Notes: generated by a model from the sequence alone, not told the origin. Shown: positions 1 through 5,363, counted from the stretch's first letter. The stretch: 5,635 nt of DNA from Clostridia bacterium (GCA_017452565.1 JAFTMF010000113.1:1-5635), one strand, 5' to 3'. Numbers and translations: made by a program.

Positions 1-1
1 C

Positions 2-181
2 CGCAAAGCACGCAATCCAATCGCCCCTTATGGAGAGATAGACACAGTGAAGCGAATGCTCAGAACTCCCGAAGAGCGAGCAACTTACCGTCAGATTCTG
101 GGAATCATTACCCTCTACCTATTCGCAGCAGGCATCGCCAATGCCATCATCGGCGCAGGTATGCTCGTGTTGGCACTTTAA
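2..181 (+). CDS. C-terminal end of a small membrane protein (5' truncated by window edge)
   Basis: An open frame runs from the window edge to a TAA at 179-181 and gives 59 residues with no start codon that is clearly the real one, so the gene begins outside the window. The visible part is a charged, probably cytoplasmic stretch (PYGEIDTVKRMLRTPEERATYR) followed by about 28 hydrophobic residues, beginning QILGIITLYLFAAG and ending GMLVLAL at the stop, which reads as one C-terminal transmembrane helix. I do not recognise the family. The reading direction matches the four membrane-protein genes that follow, and the promoter of that next unit overlaps its last codons, so it may belong to the same functional neighbourhood but was probably transcribed from further upstream. 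An internal ATG at 56 could in principle start a shorter protein, but I see no ribosome binding site supporting it. Confidence 0.6.
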   Translation, partial: RKARNPIAPYGEIDTVKRMLRTPEERATYRQILGIITLYLFAAGIANAIIGAGMLVLAL

Positions 182-198
182 TATTCACAGCTTATACT
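170..198 (+). promoter_or_regulatory. Sigma-A type promoter for the four-gene membrane cluster
   Basis: TTGGCA at 170-175 and TATACT at 193-198 each match the housekeeping -35 and -10 consensus at five of six positions, with an exact 17-base spacer. The -35 box and part of the spacer lie inside the last codons and stop of the preceding gene. Transcription would start near 205, leaving a leader of about 70 bases before the ATG at 274. This is a sequence match only. Confidence 0.6.
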
Positions 199-273
199 AA
201 AAGAAATCCCCGCCAAGTATCCGCCCTTTTTGGGAAAATGAGAAATAACTACATCCTATTAGGAGAGATGAAG

Positions 274-906
274 ATGAAGAAACCGTTATACTTGTTACTC
301 ACCTTGCTCCTGATTGCGGCAAGCTTGTTGTCTCCGGCTTATGCCGCATCCAACGAAAGATCAGTGGAAATCACCCTGCCCGCCTCCCGCTTCGCCAAGA
401 CCGATGAAATCGAATTGACGATAAAGCTGTCGGCACTGGACGATACCGTGGAATCGGTCACCGTCTTTGCCCCCGGGTTTGAGATCACCGATAGCCGTGG
501 CAATTCATCTCGCAATCACCTGCGAATGGCTCCCGATGACCTCCCCGAGTCTGCATTCACTGCATCCGGCTGCAAAGAGACCGTCAAACTGCAATGGAAG
601 GCAGACGATGCTCTTTCTTCCGGCAATCTATACGTTGCCATTGAAACTGCCAACGACAACAAAATTATTCAAACCGAAGATGGTGGCTATCTGATGGTAG
701 AGCCTGTCAAGGATGCCTACTGTTTCGCTATGGATGAAAAACACATCGCATTCGGCGAGGATGAAGCAGAAGCAGCCGAGATTCTCAACGTGTCTTCCTC
801 GGGATGGCTCGTCCCGATGATTGTGGGCGTAATCCTCGTAGCTGCTACGGTAGTTGTAGTTGCAATCGTACTACGAAAAAAACAGACCGGTGCAAAAGCG
901 GAATAA
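274..906 (+). CDS. Signal-peptide-bearing type I membrane protein, unknown function
   Basis: This is a 210-residue predicted surface protein. The start at 274 is chosen because AGGAG at 261-265 sits eight bases upstream; ATGs at 238 and 268 are in frame, but the first lies before this site and the second is too close to it. Residues 1-24 form a classical signal peptide (MKKP, a leucine-rich core, then a PAYA cleavage site). Residues 25-177 are a polar extracellular region with alternating hydrophobic residues, suggesting a beta-sandwich or Ig-like fold (inference). It holds only two cysteines, C100 and C150, which could pair in a disulfide. Residues 178-200 are a transmembrane helix rich in V, I and A, followed by the positive stop-transfer tail RKKQTGAKAE. 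It leads a run of four co-directional genes, with 43 bases to the next. I do not recognise the family. A ligand-binding or accessory surface role is possible but unproven. Confidence 0.8.
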   Translation: MKKPLYLLLTLLLIAASLLSPAYAASNERSVEITLPASRFAKTDEIELTIKLSALDDTVESVTVFAPGFEITDSRGNSSRNHLRMAPDDLPESAFTASGCKETVKLQWKADDALSSGNLYVAIETANDNKIIQTEDGGYLMVEPVKDAYCFAMDEKHIAFGEDEAEAAEILNVSSSGWLVPMIVGVILVAATVVVVAIVLRKKQTGAKAE

Positions 907-949
907 CACTTTTGAACTCCCCACCAAACAGACAAAAGAAGGAAATTAT

Positions 950-1321
950 ATGACTATTCAATTAACCAAAAAGAAAATCATCGGACTCATTGCGATCGTG
1001 CTGATCTATCACGTGCTGATTTGTGCTTTCTTTTTCGCCTACAAAGCGTTTGAGAAATACGATCAAACGGGTATGACCGAGGCAAAATGCGAGCTCATTC
1101 AAGAGTCATTGGACAATGACGCTGCTTTTGAATCGGAGTACGGCGAACTGCACCGTGTTTCGCTGAATCGGGACTATGATTTCGCATACGTTGGTCATTC
1201 TACCTTCCTGATCCCCTGTGATGTAGAAACCGAAGGCGGAAACTACTTTATGTGGATCAAGATTCAGCAAGTCGAGATCGAAGAGTATGATATAGATATT
1301 ATGAGCGCAGAGGTTGCGTAA
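950..1321 (+). CDS. Single-pass membrane protein with a small C-terminal domain, unknown function
   Basis: This is a 123-residue protein. The ATG at 950 follows an AGAAGGAAA site at about 937-944 with suitable spacing; the longer frame upstream overlaps the previous gene and lacks such a site. Residues 1-9 are basic (LTKKK), residues 10-31 form one hydrophobic helix, and residues 32-123 form a soluble acidic domain (segments such as AKCELIQESLDND and IQQVEIEEYDIDI). The sequence of a TM anchor, a short helix, then predicted strands faintly recalls small single-pass proteins of the Coa1-like type, but I see no diagnostic motif and do not assign it. The stop is ten bases before the next start, and the next gene's ribosome binding site begins at the stop codon, so the two are very probably co-transcribed and perhaps translationally coupled. 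Confidence 0.75.
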   Translation: MTIQLTKKKIIGLIAIVLIYHVLICAFFFAYKAFEKYDQTGMTEAKCELIQESLDNDAAFESEYGELHRVSLNRDYDFAYVGHSTFLIPCDVETEGGNYFMWIKIQQVEIEEYDIDIMSAEVA

Positions 1322-1331
1322 GGAGAAAACT

Positions 1332-1829
1332 ATGACTACACCCATCCGTATCACCACCAAACAGACCAACGAGCTGCACCGCAAGTGGCAACTGGCGAAC
1401 AAGACGAATCGCATCTTGACGCTGGTAGCGGCGTCCCTTTGGATGACGACCGCTCTTCTGCGCACGCTTGACGGTTTCGCCCGGCCCGATGATTGGCTGA
1501 ACTGGCTCAATATCGGATTGGCGTTTTTGGCAGCGATCTCACTGTTTTTGTCGGTGTATTTCCCCCGCCTATTCTCCCCCTCGATGATCACCACTGCCAC
1601 CTTCACCGGTGCGGATATGACCATCTGCATGGACAAGAACGGCAAAGCACGCCGCTACAGTGTCGGCTGGGACAAGGTGTACGTTCACGAATCCGCCGAT
1701 TGCTTCTTCATCCAAGTAAACTGGCGTCAGATGCAGATCTTCCGCAAAGAGGATCTCACCGATTGCACGGCCGAGGAGCTGTCTGCATTCCTGTGCTCGA
1801 AGATCGGCAAGCGATACGGGAAGCTTTGA
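1332..1829 (+). CDS. Two-TM membrane protein with YcxB-like C-terminal domain
   Basis: This is a 165-residue protein. The ATG at 1332 is preceded by AAGGAG at 1320-1325 with six bases between. Residues 1-26 are polar and basic. Two hydrophobic segments at about 28-46 and 56-76 form a membrane hairpin separated by a short loop (DGFARPDDW). Residues 86-165 make a cytoplasmic, strand-rich domain: a strand around FTGADMTICMD, then RRYSVGWDKVYVHES, CFFIQVN, an FRKEDL segment and a final helix (TAEELSAFLCSKIGKRYG). This order (two TMs, Y-[ST]-x-x-W/I-x-K-V, a hydrophobic strand, a K/R-x-D/E-x-x 'ipK'-like strand, a C-terminal helix) resembles the YcxB-like C-terminal domain family, whose biochemical role is not known. 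The assignment is by eye. It sits ten bases after the previous gene and 60 before the next. Confidence 0.78.
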   Translation: MTTPIRITTKQTNELHRKWQLANKTNRILTLVAASLWMTTALLRTLDGFARPDDWLNWLNIGLAFLAAISLFLSVYFPRLFSPSMITTATFTGADMTICMDKNGKARRYSVGWDKVYVHESADCFFIQVNWRQMQIFRKEDLTDCTAEELSAFLCSKIGKRYGKL

Positions 1830-1889
1830 TTGATACCCGACATAACCTCACCCATCTCCACACACCGAACCGAAGAAGGAATAACTAAA

Positions 1890-2342
1890 ATGAAGCCTTA
1901 TATACTGACTCAAAAAGTAGATGCCGAGCGATTTCGTGAAGTCTTTCAACGTCGCGTTCCCTCCGATTATTTCGAACTCGATTATGACGAAGTATACGGC
2001 GTTGCAAGACACAATGCTTATTCTCTCTACGTAAAGACGAAACCTCGCTCTTTTCGTGAATGCATTGCTGAATATCTTCGCATTGAGATTGATTCGGATG
2101 GGATGGTAAAATGCCAGTATAAACCCACGATTCCGGCGTTTTTGCTTGCCGTATTTGTCCCCACCTTCCTGCTGGTAATAGGAACGCTGCTTGCCATAGT
2201 GATGCGCGATTTAACATTGGCAAGTTATTGTCTCACTATGGCAATTATATTTGTGCCATTCAATTGTTTCAAATCCAAATCTATCCGTCAACAACTGCAC
2301 GATACTGTCGCCCAAATTGCAGATGAAGCAAGAGTAGCATAA
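1890..2342 (+). CDS. Membrane protein with N-terminal soluble domain and two TMs, unknown function
   Basis: This is a 150-residue protein, last in the four-gene run. The ATG at 1890 has AAGAAGGA at 1873-1880 nine bases upstream; a TTG at 1830 in frame has no comparable site. Residues 1-80 are a soluble domain with many charged and aromatic residues (DAERFREVFQRR, DYFELDYDEVYGVARHNAYSLYV, YLRIEIDSDG). Residues 81-104 and 108-126 are hydrophobic and form two helices separated by a short MRDLT loop. Residues 127-150 are a polar, probably helical tail (SKSIRQQLHDTVAQIADEARVA). The layout is the mirror image of the preceding YcxB-like protein, with the soluble part before the helical pair. By eye its codon use is more AT-rich than that gene. 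I do not recognise the family. It ends 37 bases before a strong terminator, so it closes the unit. Confidence 0.75.
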   Translation: MKPYILTQKVDAERFREVFQRRVPSDYFELDYDEVYGVARHNAYSLYVKTKPRSFRECIAEYLRIEIDSDGMVKCQYKPTIPAFLLAVFVPTFLLVIGTLLAIVMRDLTLASYCLTMAIIFVPFNCFKSKSIRQQLHDTVAQIADEARVA

Positions 2343-2379
2343 ATTGCAGAGGCAATCTTTCATATGCACCACGAATTGC

Positions 2380-2409
2380 AAAAAGCCCGCAATCGATTGC
2401 GGGCTTTTT
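2380..2409 (+). terminator. Perfect hairpin terminator closing the membrane-protein cluster
   Basis: A fully self-complementary 30-base sequence: AAAAA, then GCCCGCAATC at 2385-2394, its complement GATTGCGGGC at 2395-2404, then TTTTT. The RNA would fold as a GC-rich stem with a tight central loop followed by a U-run. The A-run on the other side means it could also work on the opposite strand. It lies 37 bases after the last stop of the cluster. Confidence 0.9.
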
Positions 2410-2429
2410 ACTGTAGTTGCGATCAATTT

Positions 2430-2495
2430 GTAGGGGATGCGTTTCGCCTCCCGTCCTTGTGCAATTCGGTACGGGAGGGGAGACCCCTCCCCTAC
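2430..2495. repeat. Palindromic intergenic repeat element (GTAGGGG...CCCCTAC)
   Basis: The element is bounded by GTAGGGG at 2430-2436 and its exact complement CCCCTAC at 2489-2495. Inside it, CCTCCCGT at 2447-2454 pairs with ACGGGAGG at 2471-2478 across a 16-base loop. Alternatively, GGGAGGGG at 2473-2480 pairs with CCCCTCCC at 2484-2491 across an AGA loop, which uses the same right arm and part of the terminal repeat. The two folds exclude each other. It contains no credible ORF. The shape resembles short palindromic, REP-like or MITE-like repeats dispersed in Clostridia genomes, but copy number cannot be judged from one window. Confidence 0.65.
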
Positions 2496-2513
2496 GATAA
2501 TATATCTCTCCCC

Positions 2514-2540
2514 AGCCCGACCGGTATTGGTCGGGCTTTT
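2514..2540 (+). terminator. Second terminator-like hairpin, + orientation
   Basis: AGCCCGACC at 2514-2522 pairs perfectly with GGTCGGGCT at 2529-2537 across a six-base loop, and the stem runs into TTTT. It could act as a back-up terminator for the cluster ending at 2342. It lies beyond the repeat element and there is no gene between it and the first terminator, so it may instead belong to the surrounding repeat block. Confidence 0.6.
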
Positions 2541-2554
2541 CAGAAGTTCTTTGC

Positions 2555-2626
2555 CCCGCTTTCTTTCAAGAAAGCGGGCGGATTCCAAAGGCGGAGCCTT
2601 TGGCAACAATTGCAAAGCAATTGTTG
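2555..2626. repeat. Three perfect hairpins in tandem
   Basis: Three inverted repeats follow each other almost without spacers. CCCGCTTTCTT at 2555-2565 pairs with 2568-2578. CCAAAGGC at 2585-2592 pairs with GCCTTTGG at 2596-2603 around a GGA loop. CAACAATTGC at 2604-2613 pairs with GCAATTGTTG at 2617-2626 around an AAA loop. The second and third abut directly. None has a T-run after it on either strand, so they are not ordinary terminators. They read as a structured, non-coding repeat block. Confidence 0.7.
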
Positions 2627-2665
2627 AATAATAAAAACGGGGCAGTAGCCCCGTGTTTATTATTC
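2626..2665 (-). terminator. yebC terminator, overlapping its stop codon
   Basis: ACGGGGC at 2637-2643 pairs with GCCCCGT at 2648-2654 around an AGTA loop. The stem continues, after one A/G mismatch, through AATAATAAA (2627-2635) against TTTATTATT (2656-2664) with a closing G/C. Read on the - strand the GC core is followed by TTTTTATTATT, as in an intrinsic terminator. The yebC stop codon at 2660-2662 lies inside the upstream AT-rich arm, so translation ends within the structure. Confidence 0.8.
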
Positions 2666-3379
2666 ATCCCAGTTATGATACACATTCTGGATGTCGTCGT
2701 CGTCTTCCAGGTATTCGATGAGCTTTTCCATCTTCTCTACGTCGGCGGGATCGTCGAGGGTGATGTAGGAAGAGGGGATCTTGGTGACTTCGGCGGACTC
2801 GATGGTGTAGCTGCCTTCCAGCGCGGCACGAACTGCCTCCAGATCGTCGGGCTCGGTGTAGATTTCGAACACGATCTCGTCAACTTGGAAATCGGATGCG
2901 CCGGCTTCCAGTGCGGCTTCCATAACGGCATCCTCTTCGTAGTCGCCATCCTCGTTGTTGATGAGGATCAGACCCTGATCGGAGAACATAAAGGATACGC
3001 AGCCCTGAGTGCCCAGATTGCCGCCGAACTTGTCGAAGTAGTGGCGGACGTTGCCTGCGGTACGATTCTTGTTATCGGTTGCGGTGGTAACGATAACTGC
3101 AACGCCTGCAGGACCGTAGCCCTCGTAGGTGTACTCCTCGTACACTACGCCGTCTGCGCTTGCCTTATCAACGGCGCGCTTGATGTTGTCATTGGGCACG
3201 TTCAGAGACTTTGCCTTAGCGATCAGCTGTGCCAGCTTGCCGTTAGAGTTGGGATCGGATCCGCCCTCACGTACGGCGATGGCGATCTCCTTACCGATTT
3301 TGGTGAACACCTTCGCCTTCTGTGCGTCGGTCTTCTCCTTCTTGTGCATAATATTTTTCCATTTGCTATGTCCAGACAT
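2660..3379 (-). CDS. yebC: YebC/TACO1 family translation factor (also annotated as transcriptional regulator)
   Basis: A complete 239-residue protein, the usual length for the family. It begins with the signature MSGHSKWKNIMHKK (residues 1-14). Residues 1 to about 80 form the helical N-domain, with NSNGKLAQLIAKAKSLNVPND at its core. YEGYGPAGVAVIV at 85-97 followed by TDNKNRT opens the middle domains, with GCVSFMF at 126-132, and the end is acidic (EDDDDIQNVYHNWDE). The start at 3379 has AAGGAG on the - strand eight bases upstream (3388-3393). The family is cytoplasmic. It was long annotated as a DNA-binding regulator (PmpR), but bacterial and mitochondrial members are now reported to act on the ribosome and relieve stalling at proline-rich stretches. 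Bacillus and related bacteria can have two paralogous groups, and which this belongs to is not decided here. It lies 274 bases downstream of argS on the same strand. I found no convincing -10/-35 pair just upstream. Its terminator is at 2626-2665. Confidence 0.96.
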   Translation of the reverse strand: MSGHSKWKNIMHKKEKTDAQKAKVFTKIGKEIAIAVREGGSDPNSNGKLAQLIAKAKSLNVPNDNIKRAVDKASADGVVYEEYTYEGYGPAGVAVIVTTATDNKNRTAGNVRHYFDKFGGNLGTQGCVSFMFSDQGLILINNEDGDYEEDAVMEAALEAGASDFQVDEIVFEIYTEPDDLEAVRAALEGSYTIESAEVTKIPSSYITLDDPADVEKMEKLIEYLEDDDDIQNVYHNWDE

Positions 3380-3395
3380 ATTGGTTACTCCTTGT

Positions 3396-3430
3396 TAATC
3401 GTTCTAATTATTAAAAAGTGCTAATCGTTC
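3396..3430. repeat. 9-bp direct repeat in the yebC leader
   Basis: TAATCGTTC occurs at 3396-3404 and again at 3422-3430, 26 bases apart. On the - strand this is GAACGATTA, lying just upstream of the yebC ribosome binding site. A repeated short site in a leader could be an operator or a binding site in the mRNA. It could also be chance, and neither possibility has independent support here. Confidence 0.3.
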
Positions 3431-3462
3431 GTTTTCTGAGGAGGGGGAAAGAACCATCTCAT
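3421..3462 (-). other. Possible 13-codon leader ORF with a PPP motif upstream of yebC
   Basis: On the - strand an ATG at 3462 opens a frame encoding MRWFFPPPQKTND and ending at TAG (3423-3421), 41 bases before the yebC start. Three prolines in a row are the classical stall motif, and YebC-family proteins are reported to relieve such stalls, which makes the position notable. The proline codons come from the C-rich arm of the 3435-3491 inverted repeat. The nearest purine-rich ribosome binding sequence is about 16 or more bases from the ATG, which is too far. A second overlapping ATG at 3457 opens another short frame. Chance is the more likely explanation. Confidence 0.18.
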
Positions 3463-3491
3463 ACGCCGAAGTTTCTTTCCCCCTCCTCAGA
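3435..3491. repeat. 19-bp perfect inverted repeat between argS and yebC
   Basis: TCTGAGGAGGGGGAAAGAA at 3435-3453 is exactly complementary to 3473-3491, with a 19-base spacer. No T-run follows the stem directly on either strand, so it does not look like a standard terminator. The - strand copy would put a very stable stem in any transcript reading from argS into yebC, about 55 bases before the yebC start. A MITE-like repeat or an RNA processing site are both possible. Confidence 0.7.
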
Positions 3492-3548
3492 CTCTACCCC
3501 CTAACTCCTTGGCTGTGCTATGTCCTGAATGTTGGAACAGTAACCTTG

Positions 3549-3574
3549 GCGCCACAAGTATTTGTGGCGCTTTT
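3549..3574 (+). terminator. Terminator-like hairpin, + orientation, without a visible upstream gene
   Basis: GCGCCACAA at 3549-3557 pairs perfectly with TTGTGGCGC at 3562-3570 around a four-base loop and is followed by TTTT. The orientation is +, yet both neighbouring genes are on the - strand, and 3380-3548 holds no + strand ORF I can support. It may be part of a repeat, or end an unseen antisense or small RNA. Confidence 0.5.
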
Positions 3575-3593
3575 ATAAAAGTTTTTGAGGGTT

Positions 3594-3649
3594 CCAAGGG
3601 ACCTTTTTTCAAAAAGTTCCCTTGGCGGGGTTTGGGGCGGCGCCCCAAA
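3594..3649 (-). terminator. Double hairpin after argS, probable transcript end and dispersed repeat
   Basis: Read on the - strand, just five bases after the argS stop codon comes a stem of TTTGGGG with CCCCAAA (3631-3649, palindromic through a GC centre). It is followed by a 15-bp stem with one mismatch, CCAAGGGA(A/C)..TTTTT against AAAAA..CCCTTGG (3594-3625). Beyond it lie short T-rich stretches rather than a clean U-run. Similar paired hairpins are a recurring style downstream of genes in Oscillospiraceae-like genomes (from memory, not checked). It could end or stabilise the argS mRNA. Confidence 0.55.
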
Positions 3650-3653
3650 TAAG

Positions 3654-5363
3654 CTAACTCTTTCTCGGTGTCTTGAGGCAGATCAGAGGCAGAGCGTTGC
3701 CGAGGACGGTGTTGGTTGCCTTGGTCAGCAGCAGTCGGGTGTTCTTCACTTCCTCAGATTCGGCCGAGAGGATGGGGCACTCGTGGTAGAAACGGTTGAA
3801 TGCCGCCGCTACGTCGAGGATATAACGGGTGATATTGGAGGGCTCGTACTCCTTCATCGCACGGAGGACGCACTCGGAGAAGCGGGAGAGCGTCTTTAAG
3901 AGCTCGCACTCTTCGGGAGCGGTGAGCTTCACCTCGGTGTCGCCAATCTCGCCGGCACGGTCGAGGATGGAGCAGGTGCGGGCGTAGGTGTACTGAGCGT
4001 AAGGGCCGGTGTTGCCCTCGAAGGAGAGCGCATCGCTCATCACGAAGCTGGAGTCCTTGCCGATGCCGCCCAGCAGATAGTAGAAGATCACGGCGCCCAC
4101 GCCAACCTCTTCCGCAACCTTGTCACGGTTCGCAAGATCAGGGGACTTGGTGGCCATAATCTCGCTCACCTTGTCAATAGCGGCGGCGAAGACGTCGCGG
4201 AGCAGCAGCATATTGCCGTGACGGGTGGAGAGCTTTACGCCTTCCACGCTGATGGTGCCGTAAGGAACGTGCACCAGCTGATCGTGCCAATCGTAGCCCA
4301 TCAACTCCACTACCTTAAACCACTGGGCAAAGTGGAGGGACTGCTGATTTGCGGTGACGTAGATGCACTTGTCGAAATCGTAGGTCTCCTTGCGGTAGAC
4401 GGCGGCGGCAATGTCACGGGTGGGATAGAGAGTAGAGCCGTCCCGCTTGAGAATCAAGCAAGGAGGCAGCTTGTAGGCTTCCAGATCCACGATGGATGCA
4501 CCGTCGTCGATCTTCAGAAGGTTCATATCACGGAGCTTCTGCACCTGCGCAGGCATTTTGTCGGTGTAGAAGGATTCGCCGAGGTAGGAGTCAAAGGTAA
4601 TGCCCAGCTGGCGGTAGGTCTTTTCGTACTCTTCCAGCGAGATTTCCTTGAACCAGTTCCACAGAGCGATGTTTTCCTCGTCGCCCTCCTCCATCTTGTG
4701 GAATTCGTAGCGAGCAAGATCGTTCAGCGTGGGATCGTTCTCCGCTTCGGCGTGGAAGCGCACGTAGATGTCCACCAGATAGTCGATGCCGCCCTTCTCC
4801 ACCTCTTCCTTGGAGCCCCACTTGCGATAGGCGGTGATCAGCTTGCCAAACTGGGTGCCCCAGTCGCCAAGGTAGTTGATGCCGATACAGTTGTAGCCCA
4901 TAAATTCGTGGGTGAGACGGATGGAGTGGCCGATGACGGTAGTGCCCAGATGGCCGATGTGGAAGGGCTTGCAGATGTTGGGGGAGGAGTAGTCGAGAAC
5001 GACGGTCTTGCCTTCCCCGATATTCAGCTTGCCGTAGTCAGCGCCCTTCTCGAGGATCTCGGGGAGCACGGAGGTAGCGTAATATGCGGGATCGATTTTG
5101 AAATTCAGATAGCCGTTGATGGCGGACACCGATGCCACGCCCTGGCAGGTGAAGGTAGCGGCGATCTGCTCGGCGATCATTTTGGGAGCTTTGCGCATCA
5201 CCTTTGCAAAGCGGAAGCAAGGGAGAGAGAGGTCGCCCATATTGCTGTTGGGGGGATATTCCAAGAGAGTTGCCAGCTCGTCGGCGGCAGGCACCGGCTC
5301 GGGAGTCATAGAAGCCAGCGTCTCGGCGAGGGTCTCTGCAATGCGTTGTTTGAGTTTGAGCAT
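3654..5363 (-). CDS. argS: Arginyl-tRNA synthetase (class I)
   Basis: A complete 569-residue cytoplasmic enzyme of normal length; it charges tRNA-Arg with arginine using ATP. Residues 1 to about 90 are the N-terminal tRNA-recognition domain (GDLSLPCFRFAK, NGYLNFKI). The Rossmann catalytic core carries SPNICKPFHIGH, with HIGH at 135-138, GDWGTQFGK at 166-174 and TRDIAAA at 315-321. The second signature is KLSTRHG at 377-383 instead of KMSKS. Many ArgRS enzymes lack the canonical second lysine here and use a lysine just before HIGH, which is K132 in this protein. The C-terminal anticodon-binding DALR-type domain follows EGNTGPYAQYTYAR (449-462) and ends TKATNTVLGNALPL. The ATG at 5363 has AAGGAC seven bases upstream. 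A promoter at 5395-5423 leaves a leader of only about 25 bases. The gene reads toward yebC. Confidence 0.98.
   Translation of the reverse strand: MLKLKQRIAETLAETLASMTPEPVPAADELATLLEYPPNSNMGDLSLPCFRFAKVMRKAPKMIAEQIAATFTCQGVASVSAINGYLNFKIDPAYYATSVLPEILEKGADYGKLNIGEGKTVVLDYSSPNICKPFHIGHLGTTVIGHSIRLTHEFMGYNCIGINYLGDWGTQFGKLITAYRKWGSKEEVEKGGIDYLVDIYVRFHAEAENDPTLNDLARYEFHKMEEGDEENIALWNWFKEISLEEYEKTYRQLGITFDSYLGESFYTDKMPAQVQKLRDMNLLKIDDGASIVDLEAYKLPPCLILKRDGSTLYPTRDIAAAVYRKETYDFDKCIYVTANQQSLHFAQWFKVVELMGYDWHDQLVHVPYGTISVEGVKLSTRHGNMLLLRDVFAAAIDKVSEIMATKSPDLANRDKVAEEVGVGAVIFYYLLGGIGKDSSFVMSDALSFEGNTGPYAQYTYARTCSILDRAGEIGDTEVKLTAPEECELLKTLSRFSECVLRAMKEYEPSNITRYILDVAAAFNRFYHECPILSAESEEVKNTRLLLTKATNTVLGNALPLICLKTPRKS

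Noticed and set aside
238..273. An earlier start for the first cluster protein at 238
   Set aside because: It would put twelve residues ahead of a typical signal peptide and lies upstream of the AGGAG that fits the start at 274.
1106..1645. A 179-residue - strand frame across the second and third cluster genes
   Set aside because: It crosses two + strand genes that have good ribosome binding sites and clear membrane segments; it has no ribosome binding site or domain of its own.
274..2342. The four-gene cluster as a defence, toxin-antitoxin or secretion system
   Set aside because: I see no nuclease, ATPase, toxin, antitoxin or transporter motifs in any of the proteins, so no such label can be supported.
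2430..2626. A CRISPR array
   Set aside because: The stems differ in sequence and there are no identical repeats with regular unique spacers.
2364..2631. Short + strand frames in the intergenic region 2364-2631
   Set aside because: They run through terminator stems and palindromic repeats, and their composition is explained by those repeats.
2600..3424. A 274-residue + strand frame opposite yebC
   Set aside because: It is the antisense shadow of the clearly recognised yebC gene. The product is a low-complexity mix of V, G, L and A with no family features.
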